Source: Durusdinium trenchii
Taxonomy: Eukaryota > Sar > Dinophyceae > Suessiales > Symbiodiniaceae
DNA: 64,000 nucleotides
Assembly: GCA_963970005.1 (NCBI GenBank)
Contig: CAXAMN010005258.1
Location: 62,001 to 126,000 of the forward strand
Direction: 5' to 3'
In this document: positions 32,736-43,915 of the stretch, in pieces
Layout: each line of letters opens with the position of its first letter
How positions within the stretch are numbered: position 1 is the stretch's first letter
The notes under the pieces: model-generated
The model's database searches: none
The model's input: only the letters and a program-made list of their open reading frames with translations
Told to the model about the DNA's origin: nothing
Made by a program: the position numbers and the translations under genes

Positions 32736-32831
32736 AGAGAAGGTGGAAGAGGACCGTTGGGGGTTTCACGTGGATTCATTGTTTCGTCTTTCTGGGGGTG
32801 ATGGATCAGTTTCGCCCTACATTTCCCCCCC

Positions 32832-33098
32832 ATGCAGCCGGTCAGCACCTTGAACATACAAGACTTGACCAGGGGCCTTGATCCAAATTGCCTGGACGTG
32901 CTGAGTGTGTGCCCAAGCTGCCTAGCATGGATGTCATGCCTCCAGGACTTTGCCGAATTGATGAAGCCCGACATCATCCCCAAGCTCTGGGGGAAAGTTG
33001 CCGCACAGGCGCGGCAGGAAGGGGCACCAGCCATTTGCGAGTGTCCTTCTATCCGTAATGCCCAAAATCGATCGATCTCCTTGGTACTGGGGCTCTGA
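32832..33098 (+). CDS. Exon-like segment with clustered cysteines
   Basis: The frame reads LTRGLDPNCLDVLSVCPSCL, then AWMSCLQDFAEL, a basic helix (KLWGKVAAQARQEG) and CECPSIRN before ending at 33098. It is well composed for a real protein and may be joined to the segment at 32517-32735 or to purine-rich coding sequence at 32730-32810 by introns. No family recognised. Confidence 0.4.
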   Translation: MQPVSTLNIQDLTRGLDPNCLDVLSVCPSCLAWMSCLQDFAELMKPDIIPKLWGKVAAQARQEGAPAICECPSIRNAQNRSISLVLGL

Positions 33099-33554
33099 AC
33101 GAAATCAAGAAAAATTGTACAACCCGAGCATCTCCTATGTTTGGGACGACTTCTTCATAGTGGCCACCACTTGTTGAACAGTTTAACGATCCATGAATCA
33201 CTAGGGAGCCTCACCAAGAGCCATTCAAAGCTCACAAGGTGCTTCACCAGGGGCCCAGGTAGCCCCATCCAACCCTACTGAGCTGCGTCTCACGGTGTCA
33301 TTGCAGAGGTCATGGACGATCCGTATTCCAAGGAAACGGCGGCTTGGATGGCAGAGAGCCATGCTGGTGTCAGGCTGTAGCGGCACAAGCAGCTGCCAGG
33401 TGACAGGTGACAGGTGCTGCATAAGTTGTTTGTGGAACTAGCTGTGTGATTGGTGAATTGGTGACTGTCACGCTTTCTTGGTGGCTCCACAATATGTGAC
33501 TCAGGGTACCCCAAGCGGAGTAGAAAGCTATTGAAGCTGTTGGCAACTCTCAAG

Positions 33555-33626
33555 GTTCAGGCGGCCGTCGTGCGGGATGGGCGGGCACTGGCTCATGCGG
33601 CCCCACCGCTGAAGCAAGACAAGGAG
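33555..33626 (+). CDS. DUF4116-like repeat exon 1
   Basis: A 72-base exon (24 codons) between ctcaag|GTT and GAG|GCAAGA, the latter a GC-type donor. It encodes VQAAVVRDGRALAHAAPPLK and QDKE, matching the DUF4116 pattern of alternating hydrophobic positions, a DG or NG turn, ALxxA and a charged end. DUF4116 repeats have no assigned biochemical role and are common in dinoflagellate gene models. It is the first of several similar exons spread over 11 kb on this strand. Confidence 0.6.
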
Positions 33627-33840
33627 GCAAGACGTGGATTTTTGTGGCGTGAGAATTCGGCTGACACCCTCTTTCGGAGGAAGTATTCATTTGACACGTC
33701 TCAGGTGGTGTCAGCCAGGTTCTAGTGTGTTTTTCGTTTGTTTGTGCGGGAAGCGCCTTTTGTCCAAGAGGCAGTTCTTGATGTTTTGTGCCCTTAGAGT
33801 GCTGTGGCTGTGCGACGTTGTTGTTTTCTACCCCTGGCAG

Positions 33841-33921
33841 GTGGTTCTGAAGGCTGTGCAGGCCGATGGAAGTGCTTTGATGTTTGCTTCCGAGGAGCTA
33901 CAGCGAGACAAGGAGAAGATG
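33841..33921 (+). CDS. DUF4116-like repeat exon 2
   Basis: Follows tggcag at 33835-33840 and reads VVLKAVQADGSALMFASEEL then QRDKE, one complete DUF4116 repeat. The exon end is not fixed; a GT at about 33941 (cagg|gtgata) is the latest good donor. Sequence upstream (33780-33840) looks like a polypyrimidine tract. Confidence 0.65.
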
Positions 33922-34210
33922 GGAGGGCGAAGCTCACAGGGTGATAAACTGAGTAGGAGTTTGTAAGGAGTTGTCCGACTTTGCAATGTGTCTCTATCAT
34001 GGTAGTTTGGGTGGTTCATCACATGGCAGTGCAGGCCCCAATAGTCTTGTGGCGAATTGAGGCACCCGCCAAGTCGAGATGTTCTAATCCAAAGCAACAT
34101 TTGCCTAGGCCCTAGGCCAGACCAGTGTTTGAAGTATTTGTGGGCATTTGTGGGCCACAGTGCTCACTCTGAACTCTTTCCTTCTCTCTCACACCGATCA
34201 CGGGGAGGAG

Positions 34211-34265
34211 GTGGTGCTGGCCGCTGTATCCTGTGACGGGCAAGTGCTGAGCTCTTTGGTTTTGA
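34211..34265 (+). CDS. Partial DUF4116-like repeat exon 3
   Basis: After a purine-rich acceptor context (gaggag|GTGGTG) the frame gives VVLAAVSCDGQVLSSL, the first two thirds of a repeat, and then loses the pattern. Either the exon ends early or the repeat is degenerate. Confidence 0.4.
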
Positions 34266-34699
34266 TGGCCAGCGGGGTTTTGGTGTGGAACTATCGCCCA
34301 ACCTTCGGATTGTTCAACTTCATTCTTGAGTGATGCCCCCCTAGCAGCCGTGAACCTCCCAGCTGTGACCCTTTAGTTTCTTGTGGTCCATGCAGAAGCT
34401 GTTCTGTCCACCTAGTCCTATCCGGTCCCAGCCGCTTGATTTGTGAATTCGACTCCATGAGAGCCCACTGGCTCGCCTCGAGGCTTGGCCACGGCGCTCA
34501 TTGCTGACAAGGAAGTGGCGGGGATCTCAGAAGCGACAGAGGATATAACACCACGGTTGTGGTTTCAACTTGCTGACGTCTATGCTGTGCTCATCTGTGA
34601 TCCATAGCAAGGCGCAGCAACTGGCGCATGTAAGAAAATTGAAAGAACCTTCACTTTCGACTGGAATTGGAACTTGGGTGACCAGGGTGTGTCTCCAAG

Positions 34700-34771
34700 G
34701 CCTTGGCTGCTGTGAAGCAAAGTGGCAAGGCCTTGCAACACTGCTCCGAGCAGTTGAGGAATGATGAGGAG
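34700..34771 (+). CDS. DUF4116-like repeat exon 4
   Basis: After tctccaag at 34692-34699 the frame reads ALAAVKQSGKALQHCSEQLR and NDEE, a full repeat. Neighbouring sequence has no match in this frame. The minus-strand 233-codon open frame over these bases is a shadow. Confidence 0.6.
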
Positions 34772-35314
34772 AGCTGGGTTGGGAAGCAAGCAGAGGGTCG
34801 GACAGTGAAGGTTGGAGCATGTAACGAGGATCTCCAGATTCATCAGTTGTTATTTTGCATACAGTGGTACAGCATACAGTTGGACATGCCTTTTCATGGG
34901 GTGTATGTGGCCGTGAGGTGTGGCGTGCTACCAAAGCTTCCTTGAAGATAGTAGTTGTGTTGGGCTTTGGCGCAGAACTTCCGGACGATCTACTGACTTG
35001 GTGGTGAACGAGCTGGAGCAAGACCCATCCCCCAAGGAAACATGCCAAGTCCTTATAATTGCTCTCAGCCCAGTCCTGGCCATCGTTTCCCAGGCATGAA
35101 AGGTGTGTGATCCACAGGGCCTGTGCAGTTGGCCCTCTCTGTTGAAGAGGAGAAGCATATATAGAGAATAACAAGATGCCTTCTATTCTTCTAGAGTGCT
35201 GCTGAAGCCCTCGATAGGTAATTGTCAAGAAGGTGATGCCGGTCTTAAGCTACTTCCCCAAAAAACTCAGCTCTTCCATTCCTGCACCATCCCGCCCCAT
35301 CCCGTCTCCCACAG

Positions 35315-35460
35315 GATGTGTGTCTGGCGGCAGTCCAGCAAAATGGCCGTGCGCTGCGCTACGCCAGCGAGGGCCAACGTTTGAACCGCGTGGTGGTCGA
35401 TGCGGCCATGGAGAACAACACAGCCACTGTTCTCCACTGGCGCGGTGGGAAGGGCTTGGG
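35315..35460 (+). CDS. DUF4116-like repeat exon 5 (best match)
   Basis: A strong acceptor (cgtctcccacag) precedes DVCLAAVQQNGRALRYASEG, the closest fit in the window to the DUF4116 consensus, followed by a second, weaker repeat start (LNRVVVDAAMENN). The exon is GC-rich and ends near 35440-35470; AT-rich sequence with a TA microsatellite (35564-35583) follows. Confidence 0.75.
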
Positions 35461-35563
35461 GAGGGTCAACTATACAGTCTTAGACAGGTTTGGGGGATGT
35501 CATTTTGGATTGTTTGGGATTCGTCAAGTCAAGTTGCCATACAATCCAAGAATCTACCTTGCC

Positions 35564-35583
35564 TTTATATATATATATATAGA
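35564..35583. repeat. TA microsatellite
   Basis: About nine TA units in intron-like sequence after the fifth DUF4116-like exon. Confidence 0.85.
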
Positions 35584-36132
35584 TATATTGGTTCTCTTTT
35601 CTGTATTTGTGGGAACTGGACTTCCTGCTGGCCATGTGTGGCAGAGTGGCATTTGTTAGTGAGAAATTTTGAGAAATGGAATTCAGCTATTAAAACATAT
35701 TCAGAACCCTCACTCCTTTTCAATGTTCACGGGTGGTTGTTCAAGGCGAACCCCCTGGGAGATCAAGAGCAATTGATACGTGCAGAGGTGTTGCGGATGA
35801 TGATGTTGACTCTTTGACCAGTTTCACCAGGACTTTGTCTGGGTTGTAGCATGTTGCAGCTCAGGAAGCATTGCCCTATACGACTGGCGAGCTTAAGCAG
35901 GCATCCTTTGTTAGGGGTGGCCATTGGGCTGGTGGTCTTTGTCCGGGATCAAACAGGATGTTTTTTAGCCGAACGCGGCTAGCACCACGACGGTTTCGCA
36001 AAGAAACTTCTCGCAGAAGAGTTGAAGGAATCAATTTCACTCACCAACTCATGGAGCTTAATCGAGAGCCGATTTTCAGGGTGTCCATCCTCCAGATGCG
36101 CCTCAGCCCTAACAGCCACACCCTCTTTGTGA

Positions 36133-36376
36133 CAGAATGTGTGTTCTGGCAGCCTGGCTGCTCCGCTCAGCTTGAGCACCAGGAGTGGGAGGAGATCTTG
36201 ACCAAGCGATGGAAGGAGCAGGGCTTCCATTTGCAACGGCGGAAAGCCGGGCAAATCCTAAGAGCGCAGACCTTGGCTGCCTAGGCGTAGCCAGAAACAT
36301 GCCTAAGGTGCTCGAGCCCATGGCAAGTGACACATTTGACCGTGACACGCAGCAGTTGATCTCGGACTACATCTAG
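36133..36376 (+). CDS. Exon-like segment of unknown function
   Basis: Two overlapping frames are protein-like. One, after tgtgacag at 36126-36133, reads ECVFWQPGCSAQLEHQEWEE; the other ends VLEPMASDTFDRDTQQLISD YI at a stop directly followed by GTGAGA. It lies among the DUF4116-like exons but shows no clear repeat. Confidence 0.3.
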
Positions 36377-36629
36377 GTGAGAGTAAACCAAGAGCCCATG
36401 GAGGGCTTTTGCTCACCAATAAGTGTAGACGCATTTTTGACATATACAACCTTTACTAGGTATGTTTCTGTTTGAGGTTGTCTGAGACGTGATGTGTGTT
36501 GATTTTCCGTGGCCCAGTGGCTGCAGCCCTCCCCAAAGAAAAGTCGTTTGGAGGAGGCTGGTTTCACAGAAAGGCTTCATCAAAGGCATGCAGCCAACCG
36601 ATGGCGTTGATGCTGGACGGTCAAAAATA

Positions 36630-36737
36630 GATCCGGGAACGGGAAAGGCGGCAGTTGGATTTGTTGAATCTGCTGGATAATGAGCAGACGTGTTGGCCCC
36701 TTCGAGCCTTGGGATGTGGCGAAGATCAAGCATGTGA
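36630..36737 (+). CDS. Short coiled-coil-like exon
   Basis: After aaatag at 36625-36630 the frame reads IRERERRQLDLLNLLDNEQT and on, and reaches a GTGAGC donor near 36735. The charged heptad-like pattern suggests a helix. Confidence 0.35.
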
Positions 36738-37107
36738 GCACCATGCGTGACCCTCCAAGTCAACGCATGTGAGCACCGCGGTCCCATCGGTCAGGCAGAG
36801 CTCAGAGTGCTGACGTCAACCTGCTATGTTCGAACTTTGGCATCGTTGGCTCCTAAGTGAGGTTGCAGTACATGACATGCATGAAGTGTCAAACGGACAA
36901 GGCTCAGGAGGGACCCTTTACGGGATGAATCTTGTCCACAGGAACCTAATTATATACATGAAGCAACCACAAGCAACCCAAATCCCATCATCTCAATACA
37001 ACTCAACATCAGTCTAATTCTCAACAAGCAAGATTGCAAAGATTGAAACTTCCAAGCAAACACATCCAACCGCAATCACATTCAAAGTTGATCACCATCT
37101 TCTTCAG

Positions 37108-37236
37108 CACGCACCGCCGCTGGTTGAAGACGTCCCCCGAAAAGATCTGCTGCTCCCGATGGCTTCGGTGACAGAAACGCTGGAGATCTTCGGGAAGAGA
37201 TTGCAAAGCTTTGAGAGCTGCAACGCTGGCTGCCAA
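37108..37236 (+). CDS. Exon of 43 codons, unknown function
   Basis: A clean exon: acceptor tcttcttcag before 37108, donor GTGTGA at 37237, phase 0 at both ends. It reads HAPPLVEDVPRKDLLLPMAS, then TETLEIFGKRLQSFESC, with a helical second half. It lies within the interval carrying the DUF4116-like exons. Confidence 0.45.
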
Positions 37237-37931
37237 GTGTGACGCCTGGCGCATGGGAGGTGAGTAGAGCCGGTGGCGGGGTGGTTGGAAAGAGAACTGT
37301 CCTCGTTAGTCCGTGGGCCACTGGTAGTTGGGGCTTTTTTGAGGCTTGGAGTAAAGCAAGTGTACCTCGAAGCAGCCCACCGACCTCTTTGATGGGTCTT
37401 CGGTCGTTGGTACGGGACATGGCCCGAGCCCGGGGGGTGTGCGGTCTGGCCGGACCGATCGGATTGGTCCAGCGGCATCCCAGGCGACCGATGGAGACTA
37501 TAGACTAATTATAGCTGCCAGGTAGGGTCCTTTTGGGTGCATCTGTTACAGTAAACAATGATCACTATATCGTTGAACAAGGCCTTTACAAACCATCATC
37601 ATCCACTGGTTACTGGTAGACCCGGATAGACCCAATGCCATCGCATTAGTCGGTCCTTTGAGGTGCTCAGCTGGCGCTGGAACATGGCGAGGCGCAGGAT
37701 GCGATGCTTTGGTCACAGGGTGCGTCCTTGTGCCCCGACAGGATCCGACAGGGACAGCGTCATCATGTTTAGTAAGGGTATTTTTTTGCTATGACATCAC
37801 TCAACAAACTGGTGGTTTGGGCCGGTGTTGCTAGGTCTTTGCGTTTTCAGTCCCGAATTGTTCTCATTTCACCTGCTTGGGAGTGGATCATACACCCCAC
37901 CATCACCACCAGTTGCCTCTTAGCTCCAAGG

Positions 37932-38060
37932 TATTTCGACTTCGATGACCTGGATGACCAAGAGACCAACATGGGCGGCGAGCCCGAGGTAGCCATCTCG
38001 GAGTTGAAACCCTCCAAGACTAGGCAAGGACAGCTTTGGAAAGTCATGGTGGCTGACCAG
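37932..38060 (+). CDS. Acidic exon, unknown function
   Basis: After ctccaag at 37926-37932 the frame reads YFDFDDLDDQETNMGGEPEV and then a basic stretch (KPSKTRQGQLWK). The frame stays open to 38378, but the later part is less convincing. No family recognised. Confidence 0.35.
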
Positions 38061-38530
38061 ATTGAAATGATATCAATTGGGACCATAAGGAATTTCATTC
38101 CCTCGTTGCATCTTCCAATGTCTTCCTGCATCACCCTGCCCACTTTGACCCACTTAGGATTCTTTCTCAAAAACTCAAAGCCCTGGCGATTCGGTGCTTT
38201 TGGTTCCGGCAGGTTGGTGGACGGCTTGGTGAATTTGAAGATCCTCGCAGTACCCTGGCACCACGGTTGTCCTCGGAGCGAGGAGGGCCAGGAGGGCGGC
38301 ACCGGACGGCGGTTTTCACTCGAGGAGATTCGGTGGCCACTTATGGATGGCTGGAGCGTCAACGAAAAATGTCTGTGACCACAGGGTCCCTTCTGCATCA
38401 TGTATGATCATGTATGTAGATATGCAAGTATGTAGGTTTGCTTGCGACATCATGCGACCAAAGTCATGCATTTTCCTTTGAGCACTTTTTGGGGCGGTGC
38501 AGGTTAGACTCTTTCCAGAACATATTGCTA

Positions 38531-38553
38531 AATATATATATATATATATATCA
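38531..38553. repeat. TA microsatellite
   Basis: About eleven TA units directly before an open segment that ends LEVCKLANTAMSTPIRAIKD R at a stop at 38697, possibly a terminal exon. Confidence 0.85.
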
Positions 38554-38938
38554 CTGATAACACCCAGTGATAAGCTGATAAGCTCAGATTCTTCCGCGAC
38601 TGCTCCAGATGGCGCCGAGGCCATGACCGGCTTGGAAGTGTGCAAGTTGGCGAACACCGCTATGAGCACCCCAATCCGAGCCATTAAGGACCGCTAAGGA
38701 CAACTCAACTGAAAAGCCCTTGGAAGCATCGAATTCGGGTGATTTCTCACGGAGGGTTGCATGTTCCAAGTAGGGTCGCATGACTCCGCATCCGCATTTT
38801 CTGTAAGACTTGGCGTAGTGCGACACTGTCGGTCGAAGATGCCAGAATGCAGGAACCATTGGCAAGCTTCTCATCTCACACAGACTGCTACCAGCGGCAC
38901 TCCTCTCCACACACAGAGACCGGGTGCTCATGCTCCCA

Positions 38939-39014
38939 GAGACCGGCAGGAGCGCGTGGAACGGCTGGAGGGCACGAAATTGCAGATGCAGAAGCTGGTG
39001 GCTGTGAACGGCCA
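38939..39014 (+). CDS. Short charged exon with GTGAGC donor
   Basis: From gctcccag the frame reads RDRQERVERLEGTKLQMQKL then VAVNGQ, ending at a consensus GTGAGC at 39016. A charged helix or coiled coil is likely. The 21-bp minisatellite begins 25 bases downstream. Confidence 0.45.
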
Positions 39015-39040
39015 GGTGAGCGGAAGTCGAAAGGGTACAG

Positions 39041-39186
39041 TAGGAACAAGTGCATCGCCACTAGGAACAAGTGCATCGCTACTAGGAACAAGTGCATCGC
39101 TACTAGNNNNNNNNNNAGTGCATCGCTACTAGGAACAAGTGCATCGCTACTAGGAACAAGTGCCTTACTAGTAGTAACAAGAAGCT
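39041..39186 (+). repeat. 21-bp minisatellite with assembly gap
   Basis: Units starting taggaacaagtgcatcgc repeat every 21 bases from 39041, nearly identical, interrupted by the N gap. The array ends in a variant unit with ccttactagtagtaac and aagaagcta. The same unit occurs inverted at 43761-43825 and diverged at 53851-53935. Confidence 0.9.
39107..39116. other. Assembly gap of 10 N
   Basis: Ten undetermined bases within the 21-bp array. Both window gaps fall in tandem repeats. Confidence 0.99.
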
Positions 39187-39521
39187 AAACCTTCACCCAT
39201 TGGCACATATATTGACATATTGCGTATTATTGCATCACTAATTGCATCTTCGTACCATTTTGCACGCATACCAGTGCACCAGGAACATCATGGAAATAGG
39301 GTAGTGTCACCTTCAATTTTCACATGTTTTCACCATGTCTTTCACCCGCTTTTCCAGTGGCAAGGCCTTGGGGCTTGCTTCTTGGGCTTGCCTCTTTTTC
39401 CATTCTGCTCCCGGCTCGAGGTCGGTGGGTATCCCGGGGACCTTGTACTTTTGTTAGGCCATGATGTCCTAGGTCCGCATAGACACTGTTGAACCCACCC
39501 CAAACTTCTCAAATCTCCAGG

Positions 39522-39598
39522 TGGGCCAGGACGATGATTTGCTTGCCGACCTCCTGTGTGATGGGCCGCCGCAGCTCCTTTTGGTGCGCTCCCTGCCG
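39522..39598 (+). CDS. Short exon: VGQDDDLLADLLCDGPPQLL
   Basis: Bounded by aatctccag|GTG and a GTATGG donor after CTGCCG. The composition (acidic start, leucine-rich end) and both splice signals support an exon of about 26 codons. No family recognised. Confidence 0.45.
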
Positions 39599-40011
39599 GT
39601 ATGGGCAGGACCGCTTTGATATCCATAACTGCCTGCAGACGGGCCATAGGGATTGTAGCAGACTGCTCCAGCGGCTTTAATCTTCTTATATCGTCTTAAT
39701 CCAAGAACTTACGCCAGGGATGTGTCTATCAAATAATTAACATGTACTTGCCCTTTCCTATACCTGGCAATGTCCTGAACCTCCACATGCGCGGCCTGAC
39801 TGACCCTCCAGAAATCGGATTCTGTTCGACAGGGATCGGGCCCTGGAGGCACCAGGGAGACCTTGTGATCCTGAACTTTTGCAATCCATCCATTGAGCCC
39901 CGTGAGAAAGTTCACTGGTCTGATGGATTCATCGTGGGGCAGTTCATTGGACTTCACTGAAGGTGGTATGCAATGCATTCATGTCTTGAGAGAAACACCT
40001 CGTTTTGACAG

Positions 40012-40185
40012 ATGAGTTCTGGAAAAGAGGCCCTGGAAGTCCCACCCGTGAAAGCCCAGAAAGCTCGTGAACAGTGGCCTTGGCGCCCCAGCTCGTGGGC
40101 CGTGTCAGGACTCCTGGACGAGATCGAGCGTGGTGAAGTAGAGCTACAGGATTTGGATGAAGGCCCGGAAGCAAGTCTTAGATGA
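40012..40185 (+). CDS. Terminal exon or short ORF of 57 codons
   Basis: Directly after ttttgacag the frame begins MSSGKEALEVPPVKAQKARE and continues WPWRPSSWAVSGLLDEIERG to an acidic end before TGA 40183-40185. It reads as a real protein end. The ATG may be internal, since the acceptor AG abuts it. Confidence 0.45.
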   Translation: MSSGKEALEVPPVKAQKAREQWPWRPSSWAVSGLLDEIERGEVELQDLDEGPEASLR

Positions 40186-41431
40186 ACTGAATGAGTGACT
40201 AGGGTTGTGCATGGTTGTGCTAGGCTGCACTATATTGTTTTTTGTACTATGCCACCTTAGGCCATTCTGCTTGCTTCCAGTGATTTCGATTTTCCATCTT
40301 GCATGGGCCTATTGTAGGCAACACCCCCAGCCCTCATCAGGAACAGTCACTATGATGCTTGAGAACCACACAATCATGTCATGTCAAGGTTTTTGGACAC
40401 CAAATCCAAAGTTGGTCTTCCAAATACTTTGTTGAGGCAGACCGAGGAATTATCGTTTATATTCCATTCTTGCTTTGGGTCCTTCTATTTTTGGAGGCCT
40501 CCCATGATGTTGCGACCACGTTCCCCTTGGAACGCCAGGTGCCCGAAATGACTTTCCGCTGGTGCTCGCGGCTGTGCGAGCCAGCCAGGGGCGAGCCTTA
40601 GAACATGTGGCCTGGCTGAGGGGGCGAGCCCTTGGCGAGAAATCACGACCCACGACCTGTCGCGCATGCCCAGTTGGTCAATATCAAGGAATGCAGAGCT
40701 AGGATTTTGTGGGTGGTTTTCCAAAAGGAAATGTTTCAGCTGTTCGCGGTTCGTTTTGGGCCCATGGCACAGCACGCACCCGCAAGATGAGATGCTGTCA
40801 AAGGCTTTTGTGCCTTTTTGGTGCTTTGGTGGCCCTGGGGTGATGGGATGAAGCTGCTTTAGATGGATTCTCAGCTTCGAGACATCCTTGTCTGCATCCA
40901 TACATGTATACTCATGATAATTACTGTATACCTTCAAACAGCCAGCAAAACTTGTGCAATCATGGGATTTCCTCCATACTTGTGACTGGCATCCAGGAAA
41001 AAGAATGCGTCAGGCCTATAGGGCCTATAGACTCATAGCTCCTTGACCACGTGGAGTTTCCATCCAATCACCACCCTTCAGGGTGGTGCTGGTTGAGATT
41101 TCCAGCGTCGAACCTTCTCCCATAACCAGGCCTCATGGGCGCTTCGTGGCGAGAAGGCACGTGTGCCACCGAATTCTGCGAATTGCGCGGGAGCATGCCA
41201 TCAACTTTATAGGGTAGATGACCCAATCAATCAAGGTCACTAAAGGTATTTAAACACATACACTCCCTGAAACTAACATGGAAGTGGAGAATGGCCCCGT
41301 AAGGAAGATCATTGTCCACTACAAACAGGGGGTTTTCCACGCTAGTTTTCGGGGGTGTATTATGTTATAATTCACTGTGTGCAACCGTCTAGAGAGAGAC
41401 ACGCGCTGGCTCAGCCCATCTCTGGGACCAG

Positions 41432-41508
41432 GCCATCGTCCTGGAGGCTGTCAAGCGCAACGGCTTGGCTCTGCGCCATGCGCAGATGACGCTGCGGGCG
41501 GACCGTTG
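41432..41508 (+). CDS. DUF4116-like repeat exon 6
   Basis: After gggaccag the frame reads AIVLEAVKRNGLALRHAQMT then LRADRW, a complete and well-conserved repeat. Upstream in-frame residues (HLWDQ) would fit if the acceptor is the earlier gctcag at 41410-41414. Confidence 0.65.
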
Positions 41509-41856
41509 GGGGCCAAGTTCTGCTGGAGCTGAGAAGGGGTTTCCCGGTTGAGGCAGCCGTTTAGGGACACATATTATGTATACTTACAACAGGTGTAGCG
41601 CTGACAACCCAGCGATCCTGAAGAAACAGCAGGACGAAGTCAGAAGAGGAGAAGGAGGAAGAAGACGATGATCTGTGATCGTGTGTGAGTTTCGTTCAGC
41701 CTGGGCCCGCACTTTTGTAGTGTATGCCTTGTTTTAAAGCGCATACTCCAGGATATTATATAGAGGTGTCAGAGGCCCATCTTCACGTCAGTGAGTGATG
41801 CCAATCTTTGCTCTCCATGCAGCACCGCGTTCCGCGCGCGCACACCCCGCGTACAG

Positions 41857-41976
41857 GTGACGTGGTTCTGACGGCGGTGCGCGATTGCCCCTTGGCCTTA
41901 GAGCACGCTGCTGAGACCGTGCGGCGCGACCGGGACGTCGTGGTGGCTGCACTGCGGATCTCAGTGAAGGCGGCAG
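41857..41976 (+). CDS. DUF4116-like repeat exon 7
   Basis: A 120-base exon between cgtacag|GTG and GCAG|GTGGAC, a multiple of three. It encodes DVVLTAVRDCPLALEHAAET, VRRDRDVVVAALRIS and VKAA: one full repeat and the start of a second, joined by the RDRD link typical of tandem DUF4116 units. The GC content is far above that of its flanks. Confidence 0.7.
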
Positions 41977-43014
41977 GTGGACTTAGCCAGGACCTCGCAG
42001 GGGTGCAGGAGGATGGAGGATATCGGGGGCATATGAGTCACATGAGGGTATATAGTTGACTCATTGCTTTCAACACTTTTGTTCTGTTCTACATTTATGT
42101 AATTACTGTAAATGGTTTGGTGAGGTGGTCCAAAGCAGAGGTTGATGATGTTTATTTAAGACCTGTGCTAGGCCTGGCAACGCAGCGCTTAAAAGCAGTT
42201 AAAGGTAATAAATGGTAACAATGAGACTAGTTTTGCATCCAATGCAGACACTGGGTAGCCACACTCCACCACACTCCACACTCTTTTCTTTTCAGTTTCG
42301 CGTTGTGTTCATACAAAACGGATCTTAAGGGCATTGAAACAGAATGTTTCGCCGCAATCACTTCGCACTGACTGGCGCGAGATGCAAAGAAAGATGCAGA
42401 CCTGGGTTGCTGCAAACGGTTGAAAAGGTTTTATTCTCAGGAGCTTCGGCAGGATCAACCTTTTGCCTTGGAGCTGCTTCGGACCTTCCCTGGAGCCTGG
42501 GTCTATTTGGCCAAAGAGCTGAAGGACTCTCGAGTTCCTCGGCAGAATTGCCCATGTGCACCGGATGGTTTTTCTTCTCTCGGGGTGTGCCTTCTCATGA
42601 GCTGTCCTGTGTCATCCTCTCGTCCGAATGCCCTAGATTTGCTTCAATCCTGGGGATTGGAACAGTCATGTTCTGAGACAGCCCTATGAGGGGCTGAAAG
42701 ATGATTCGAAGCGGCCTTCTCTCATGCCTATTCCGAGAGAGGTCTTCCAGACATTATCCTTTGGACCTTCTTTCCAACAACTGGCGCGGTGAAGCCTGAA
42801 ATAGTGCAGTGGGAGAGCTGCATGTCATTGCTAGTGGGGATGCCACCCAATCAACATGTACATGTAACGTGTTGTAAAAACAGTAGACACATGTCCACAC
42901 CACACAATCCAAATCTGGCCAACTGCTCGTACTGTAAGTTTCCTTGGGCATTTGGCCAGGCGGTTGTGTCTTATTTCAAACAACCTTGTTCTAGCCTTTG
43001 CCGCCCCTGTGCAG

Positions 43015-43150
43015 TACGAACACCCAGCATCCCAGGATTTCCTGCTGTGTGCCCTGCAGCAGAACGGTGAGGTGCTGCGCTACGCAGCTGGCTGGCACTC
43101 CGACGCCGAGGCAGCACTCACCGCTGTGCAGAAGGCCGGTGTTGGATCTG
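43015..43150 (+). CDS. DUF4116-like repeat exon 8
   Basis: After cccctgtgcag the frame reads QDFLLCALQQNGEVLRYAAG and WHSDAEAALTAVQKAG, one full repeat and most of a second. The donor is probably one of the GT sites between 43138 and 43152. The frame stays open to 43308 with less typical sequence. Confidence 0.7.
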
Positions 43151-43594
43151 GGTGGGAGGCTTTGGAAGAGCTCTCGCAAGAGTTAGCCATGAGACGCGGC
43201 ATCTTAGCATGTGGGATGAACACCTACTCGATTGACAGAATTGCGCAGCAGGAATGTACCTTGTTGTGCTCAGTGGAAATGATCTTCAAAGATGTTGAAG
43301 GTGCATGAAATAAAATAGTTGAGATATCGATTGTAAGGAGCAAGGCTAACTATACATAACTATACATGGACGCATCAATGCAAATGGCCTTCATCAATGC
43401 AATATAATTGCAACGAACTGGACTTGCACCACTTCATCTGTCGAATTTTGATCATCATGAGCAAACTGAGAGAATGGCCGTTGTGTACCCAGAAGATTGG
43501 GAAGACTTTTGCTTCCCAAGTTGCTGATATTTCTATATATCTATCTATATATTGTATATACGTATTTTATGTTCAGAGAATAAGTATATCACAG

Positions 43595-43612
43595 AGAGAG
43601 AGAGAGAGAGAT
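43595..43612. repeat. GA microsatellite
   Basis: About nine GA units in noncoding sequence; an AT-rich low-complexity stretch precedes it. Confidence 0.85.
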
Positions 43613-43760
43613 ACATATCATATTTCCCCTCATTTTGAGGCCTCACATGCAGTGCATTACGTGGACTCACGATTGCGACAGCGAGGAGAGTTGCTTGAGC
43701 TGGGACGTAATTGGTGTCGCTGTGGTCGGATTGGGGTGCAACGTGTGGGCTTGTTTCTAA

Positions 43761-43825
43761 TAGCTTCTTGTTACTACTAGTAAGGCACTTGTTACTAGAA
43801 GCGATGCACTTGTTCCTAGTAGCGT
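43761..43825 (-). repeat. 21-bp minisatellite, inverted copy
   Basis: Reverse complement of the 39041-39186 family, including an exact inverted match of about 33 bases to its terminal variant (39155-39187). It is followed directly by the second 21-bp family. Confidence 0.85.
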
Positions 43826-43842
43826 GGGTCAGTAAAAAGACC

Positions 43843-43915
43843 CAACCTAATAGCCATGGCCTCCAAACTAATAGTGATGGCCTCCACCGTAATGGCGATG
43901 GCCTCCCGAAAATGA
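43843..43915 (+). repeat. 21-bp repeat, gatggcctccaa family
   Basis: Three units of exactly 21 bases with core gatggcctcc, beginning 18 bases after the inverted minisatellite. Related to the arrays at 7450-7610 and 56935-56990. Confidence 0.85.

Noticed and set aside
34527-35228. 233-codon minus-strand open frame
   Set aside because: It overlaps a DUF4116-like exon on the + strand and has a random composition with no motif.
39041-39186. CRISPR-like regular array
   Set aside because: The 21-bp units are contiguous without unique spacers; this is a minisatellite in eukaryotic DNA.
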